From Methanomassiliicoccus sp. UBA386 (GTDB lineage: Archaea; Thermoplasmatota; Thermoplasmata; Methanomassiliicoccales; Methanomassiliicoccaceae): a stretch of 9,530 nt of DNA. Where the stretch lies: assembly GCA_002498285.1 (NCBI GenBank), contig DAGU01000053.1, forward strand, positions 4,022 through 13,551. The letters run 5' to 3'. The notes under the pieces were generated by a model that was not told the DNA's origin, searched no databases, and saw nothing but the letters and a program-made list of their open reading frames with translations. A program made the translations under genes and the position numbers. Below are positions 7,979 through 9,530 of the stretch, piece by piece (position 1 is the stretch's first letter; every line of letters starts with the position of its first letter).

Positions 7979-7987
7979 ATATTATCA
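7979..7987 (-). promoter_or_regulatory. TATA-like box for the synthetase operon
   Basis: The minus strand reads TGATAATAT, overlapping the stop codon of the DUF72 gene. A start of transcription about 25 bases downstream (near 7957) leaves a leader of roughly a dozen bases including the G-run at 7952-7958 and the ATG at 7945. The geometry supports both the promoter and the choice of start codon. Confidence 0.5.
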
Positions 7988-8860
7988 CTTGTGCATCAGA
8001 TAGGCGCCCAGCGTGGCCTGGTCCTGGACATGGACCTCCTTCTGCCGGTGCGGCATGGATAGCAGGTCCATCATCTGGAAGGCGTTCTTGGCGCCCCGGG
8101 CCCATCCGTTGTTGGTGAAGTATACCCGCACGTCCTCCACCTTTCCATCCAGGCGCTCGATGACGTCCGCCCATGGCCGCAGCTCGTCCTCCGTGTACAG
8201 ATAGTCCTGGCCGGCCCTCTGTCCGTCCTCATCGGACCACTCGCGGTCCCGGCCGTGAAACCTCACGTACGCATGGTCGGCCGTGACGTCCTGAACCGGC
8301 CGGAAGCCGGCCCCGTCCACCTGCACGGTCGCTACGTTGTATGACGAAAGCAGCCTGGACGCATCGGGATCGAGCGTTGTACGGCCATCAAGCCACGAGC
8401 GGTGGCGGAACTCCACCGCGTAGCGGTACCTCTCCGTATCCAAGGACGCCAGCACCGTCTCCAGCACGTTCAGCGCATTATCCCCTGACGCAAAGGAAGG
8501 AGAGAGCTGCAGCAGCACCGCTCCCAGCAGGCCATTCTCCGCCAGCGGCCTGATGCAGGTCTCCTCGAAGGCCGTCGCCTCTATGCTGGCCTTGTCCCCT
8601 TCCATGGCGACCATGGCCTCATGCGTCACCGCCCGGGGCATCTTGAACGAGTACTCAAAACCACTGAGCGGCTTCCCCTTGCGTATCCAGCCGTTCACCA
8701 GGATCTCGTTGGGGGCCCGATGGAAGGTGCTGTTGACCTCCACCGTGGTGAAGAAGGACGCATAGTATCGTAGCCACTCCTCCTTCTTCCTGGCAAGGGC
8801 TACTGGGTAGAACCGTCCGATCCAATCCTCGTAGGACCATCCACTGCAACCAATGAGCAC
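7985..8860 (-). CDS. DUF72 family protein (YecE-like TIM-barrel)
   Basis: This is a 291-residue protein with the features of the DUF72/YecE family: an N-terminal IGCSGWSYEDWIGRFYP, then VEVNSTFHR, YAVEFRHRSW, YVRFHGRDREW, and near the C terminus VYFTNNGWARGAKNAFQMM. The family adopts a TIM-barrel related in shape to endonuclease IV-like enzymes, but no reaction has been established, so none is assigned here. The start is taken as GTG 8860. The strong Shine-Dalgarno GGGAGG covers 8871-8866 and overlaps an alternative GTG at 8866, leaving a proper five-base spacing only to GTG 8860, so the first two residues of the longer frame are probably not made. The gene ends with tandem stops TGA-TAA. It is followed after 39 bases by the synthetase gene, which has its own TATA-like box, so the two may be partly independent. 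Confidence 0.88.
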   Translation of the reverse strand: MLIGCSGWSYEDWIGRFYPVALARKKEEWLRYYASFFTTVEVNSTFHRAPNEILVNGWIRKGKPLSGFEYSFKMPRAVTHEAMVAMEGDKASIEATAFEETCIRPLAENGLLGAVLLQLSPSFASGDNALNVLETVLASLDTERYRYAVEFRHRSWLDGRTTLDPDASRLLSSYNVATVQVDGAGFRPVQDVTADHAYVRFHGRDREWSDEDGQRAGQDYLYTEDELRPWADVIERLDGKVEDVRVYFTNNGWARGAKNAFQMMDLLSMPHRQKEVHVQDQATLGAYLMHK

Positions 8861-8863
8861 AGA

Positions 8864-8871
8864 CACCTCCC
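8864..8871 (-). promoter_or_regulatory. Ribosome binding site overlapping an alternative GTG of the DUF72 gene
   Basis: The minus strand reads GGGAGGTG, close to the full archaeal anti-Shine-Dalgarno complement. The in-frame GTG at 8866 is part of this site and so cannot be a well-spaced start. GTG 8860, five bases after GGAGG, is the better one. Confidence 0.6.
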
Positions 8872-8893
8872 TATTGATTTCATCCCGGCCTAC

Positions 8894-8901
8894 ATATAAT
8901 T
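8894..8901 (-). promoter_or_regulatory. TATA box for the DUF72 gene
   Basis: The minus strand reads ATTATATG, preceded by a run of A (8902-8905), inside GC-rich DNA. Transcription would begin near 8872, just before the Shine-Dalgarno at 8866-8871, giving a short leader of about 12 bases. The same AT patch read on the plus strand (TACATATAAT, 8891-8900) could also serve a rightward promoter. Confidence 0.6.
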
Positions 8902-8926
8902 TTTTGAGCGGGAGGAGGCTCGACGG

Positions 8927-9004
8927 ATGACCTCCAGAAGCCCGATGGGAGGGACGCCCAAAGGATTAAGTGGAAGAAGCACATGGTTCGCTCGCTCCTT
9001 GTAA
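8927..9004 (+). CDS. Possible 25-codon small ORF behind a strong Shine-Dalgarno
   Basis: ATG 8927 opens a frame of 25 codons ending in TAA 9002-9004; the peptide begins MTSRSPMGGTPKG. GGAGGAGG (8911-8918) lies eight bases before it. A CCTCC at 8931-8935 could pair with GGAGG and hide both the ribosome site and the ATG. The peptide has no recognisable domain, signal or membrane segment. The plus-strand TATA-like sequence at 8891-8900 would start transcription near 8920 and lose the ribosome site, which argues against the gene. Chance occurrence is quite likely. Confidence 0.15.
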   Translation: MTSRSPMGGTPKGLSGRSTWFARSL

Positions 9005-9047
9005 ACGGGGGTGAACCGTGATCCTCCTTGCATGCTTGGAGCGTACA

Positions 9048-9124
9048 GTGCGTCGTTACTATGGGTCTCTGCATGAACCTCCGACGAGACGTCGGGTTAT
9101 GATTGGAGAACAACCCCGACGCAC
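9048..9124. repeat. Eight-base inverted repeat enclosing alternative hairpins
   Basis: GTGCGTCG (9048-9055) is perfectly complementary to CGACGCAC (9117-9124), 61 bases apart. Inside lie a perfect hairpin CCGACG–AGA–CGTCGG (9081-9095) and a competing pairing of GTCGGGTT (9091-9098) with AACCCCGAC (9112-9120), which needs one bulged C. The last partner shares bases with the outer arm, so the pairings cannot all form together. Confidence 0.5.
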
Positions 9125-9187
9125 GACACCAACCCCCGGCCTGGGTCAGTGTGGGGAGAATAGGCATCATGCCGTCCATGAACCAAT

Positions 9188-9220
9188 CTGTTAAGGTCCG
9201 GGGGACACTTCTCTTAACAG
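9188..9220. repeat. Compound inverted repeat CTGTTAAG/CTTAACAG
   Basis: CTGTTAAG (9188-9195) pairs perfectly with CTTAACAG (9213-9220). Directly inside, GTCC (9196-9199) pairs with GGAC (9203-9206) across a GGG loop, leaving one unpaired six-base bulge (9207-9212). Flanking AACCA (9181-9185) and TGGTT (9234-9238) could extend the structure. The AT-containing stem stands out against the GC-rich surroundings. It may be an RNA hairpin, a protein-binding palindrome or a relic of insertion-sequence ends. Confidence 0.6.
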
Positions 9221-9239
9221 GGCGTTTCTCAAATGGTTT

Positions 9240-9260
9240 GGCCGGCCGTTCGTGCCGGCC
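9240..9260. repeat. Perfect hairpin GGCCGGC–7 nt–GCCGGCC
   Basis: GGCCGGC (9240-9246) and GCCGGCC (9254-9260) form a seven-base all-GC stem around the loop CGTTCGT. It lies 20 bases after the preceding palindrome. No T-run follows on either strand, so a simple intrinsic terminator is not indicated. Confidence 0.55.
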
Positions 9261-9461
9261 CGCGGGCATCACCGATCGTGGCGCCCCCCATCCTGTCGAA
9301 CGACGGAAGGCGCGTTCCTGGCACGTGGAGGGGGCAGGCGGATGCAGGGGACCTCCGGGGTCGCCCCACATGGCGCATCGTCGGCGCCGTCGCTCCACCA
9401 TGCGTCCTCCCTTGTTGCCGCCATAGGGCGGGGGCGCGCTGGGATGCCGTCATAACGCGGG

Positions 9462-9499
9462 GCGCTCGCCTCCGCCCTCCTTACGGCCGGGCGGAGCGC
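9462..9499. repeat. Long GC-rich bulged hairpin near the window end
   Basis: CCGCCC (9472-9477) pairs with GGGCGG (9489-9494), and the stem continues after a five-base bulge with GCGCT (9462-9466) and AGCGC (9495-9499), giving eleven base pairs in all. The loop is TCCTTACGGCC. It could end a transcript or be part of a larger RNA. GC-rich DNA forms such pairings easily, so the significance is moderate. Confidence 0.45.
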
Positions 9500-9530
9500 G
9501 ATGGCCGCTCGATCGCACCTCCGAGGGGGG

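Larger units (their letters stand above)
8902..9530. other. Long intergenic region without a convincing gene, rich in inverted repeats
   Basis: This stretch of about 630 bases runs to the end of the window. It has short open frames on both strands, but the longest (minus strand 9401-8880) has rare and arginine-rich content, no sensible domain pattern, and covers the DUF72 promoter. The region holds at least five perfect or near-perfect inverted repeats (listed separately), which is more than seen between the other genes. It is less uniformly GC-rich around 8960-9240 than the flanking coding DNA. No tRNA, rRNA, SRP RNA or RNase P consensus was recognised. Structured RNA, a decayed mobile element or a long regulatory spacer all remain possible. 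Confidence 0.6.

Noticed and set aside
8880..9401. Minus-strand open frame of 173 codons in the right-hand spacer.
   Set aside because: It has an Arg/Pro-rich start, no recognisable domain, covers the DUF72 TATA box and several perfect inverted repeats, and its codon use is unlike the neighbouring genes. A database match would reopen the question.
9103..9426. Plus-strand open frame of 107 codons in the right-hand spacer.
   Set aside because: There is no good ribosome site and no domain; it crosses the 9188-9220 and 9240-9260 palindromes and has an Arg- and Pro-rich tail typical of noncoding GC-rich DNA.
9501..9530. ATG 9501 open to the window end, with GGAG at 9493-9496.
   Set aside because: Only ten codons are visible, the ribosome-site spacing is short, and the start lies at the foot of a strong hairpin. 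A gene start cannot be supported from this.
9481..9530. A possible C terminus of a minus-strand gene ending at TAA 9483-9481.
   Set aside because: Only about 15 codons are visible and they show no recognisable family feature.

Overview
The window reads as GC-rich archaeal chromosome. The evidence is a HerA–Mre11–Rad50 recombination-repair cluster, a fused ADP-forming acyl-CoA synthetase, AT-rich TATA-like boxes about 25 bases before start regions, and Shine-Dalgarno sequences of the GGAGG/GGTGA type. Third codon positions in the real genes are strongly G/C, which also produces long spurious open frames on the opposite strands. The gene content and GC level would suit a Thermoplasmata-type euryarchaeon, for example a relative of Methanomassiliicoccales. 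That placement is inference and cannot be settled from these genes by eye.

Plus strand, 1-3938: the C-terminal end of a HerA-like DNA-translocating ATPase is followed by a 123-base gap with a TATA-like box, then complete mre11 and complete rad50. mre11 begins at GTG 406. The mre11 stop overlaps what appears to be a CTG start codon of rad50 (CTGA at 1533-1536), so the ATP-binding N terminus of Rad50 is recovered only if a non-standard start is accepted. Together these proteins would resect DNA double-strand breaks. The usual partner nuclease NurA is not in the window.

Minus strand, 8860-3940: four genes run head to tail and converge on rad50 with one base between the stop codons. In order of transcription they are a DUF72 protein, a fused alpha-beta ADP-forming acetyl(acyl)-CoA synthetase, a P-loop/DRTGG protein resembling the regulatory N-terminal part of bacterial phosphotransacetylase, and a multi-spanning membrane protein with a bacterial-PH-like domain and a C-terminal SHOCT motif. 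The synthetase and DRTGG genes overlap by ATGA and are surely co-transcribed. TATA-like boxes precede the DUF72 and synthetase genes, and possibly the membrane-protein gene.

Right end, 8902-9530: about 630 bases without a convincing gene, but with several perfect inverted repeats, one nested set of mutually exclusive pairings, and a short 25-codon frame behind a strong Shine-Dalgarno. It could be a structured RNA, the remains of a mobile element, or a long regulatory spacer. This is the least explained part of the window. No CRISPR array, rRNA or tRNA was recognised, and no complete insertion sequence.
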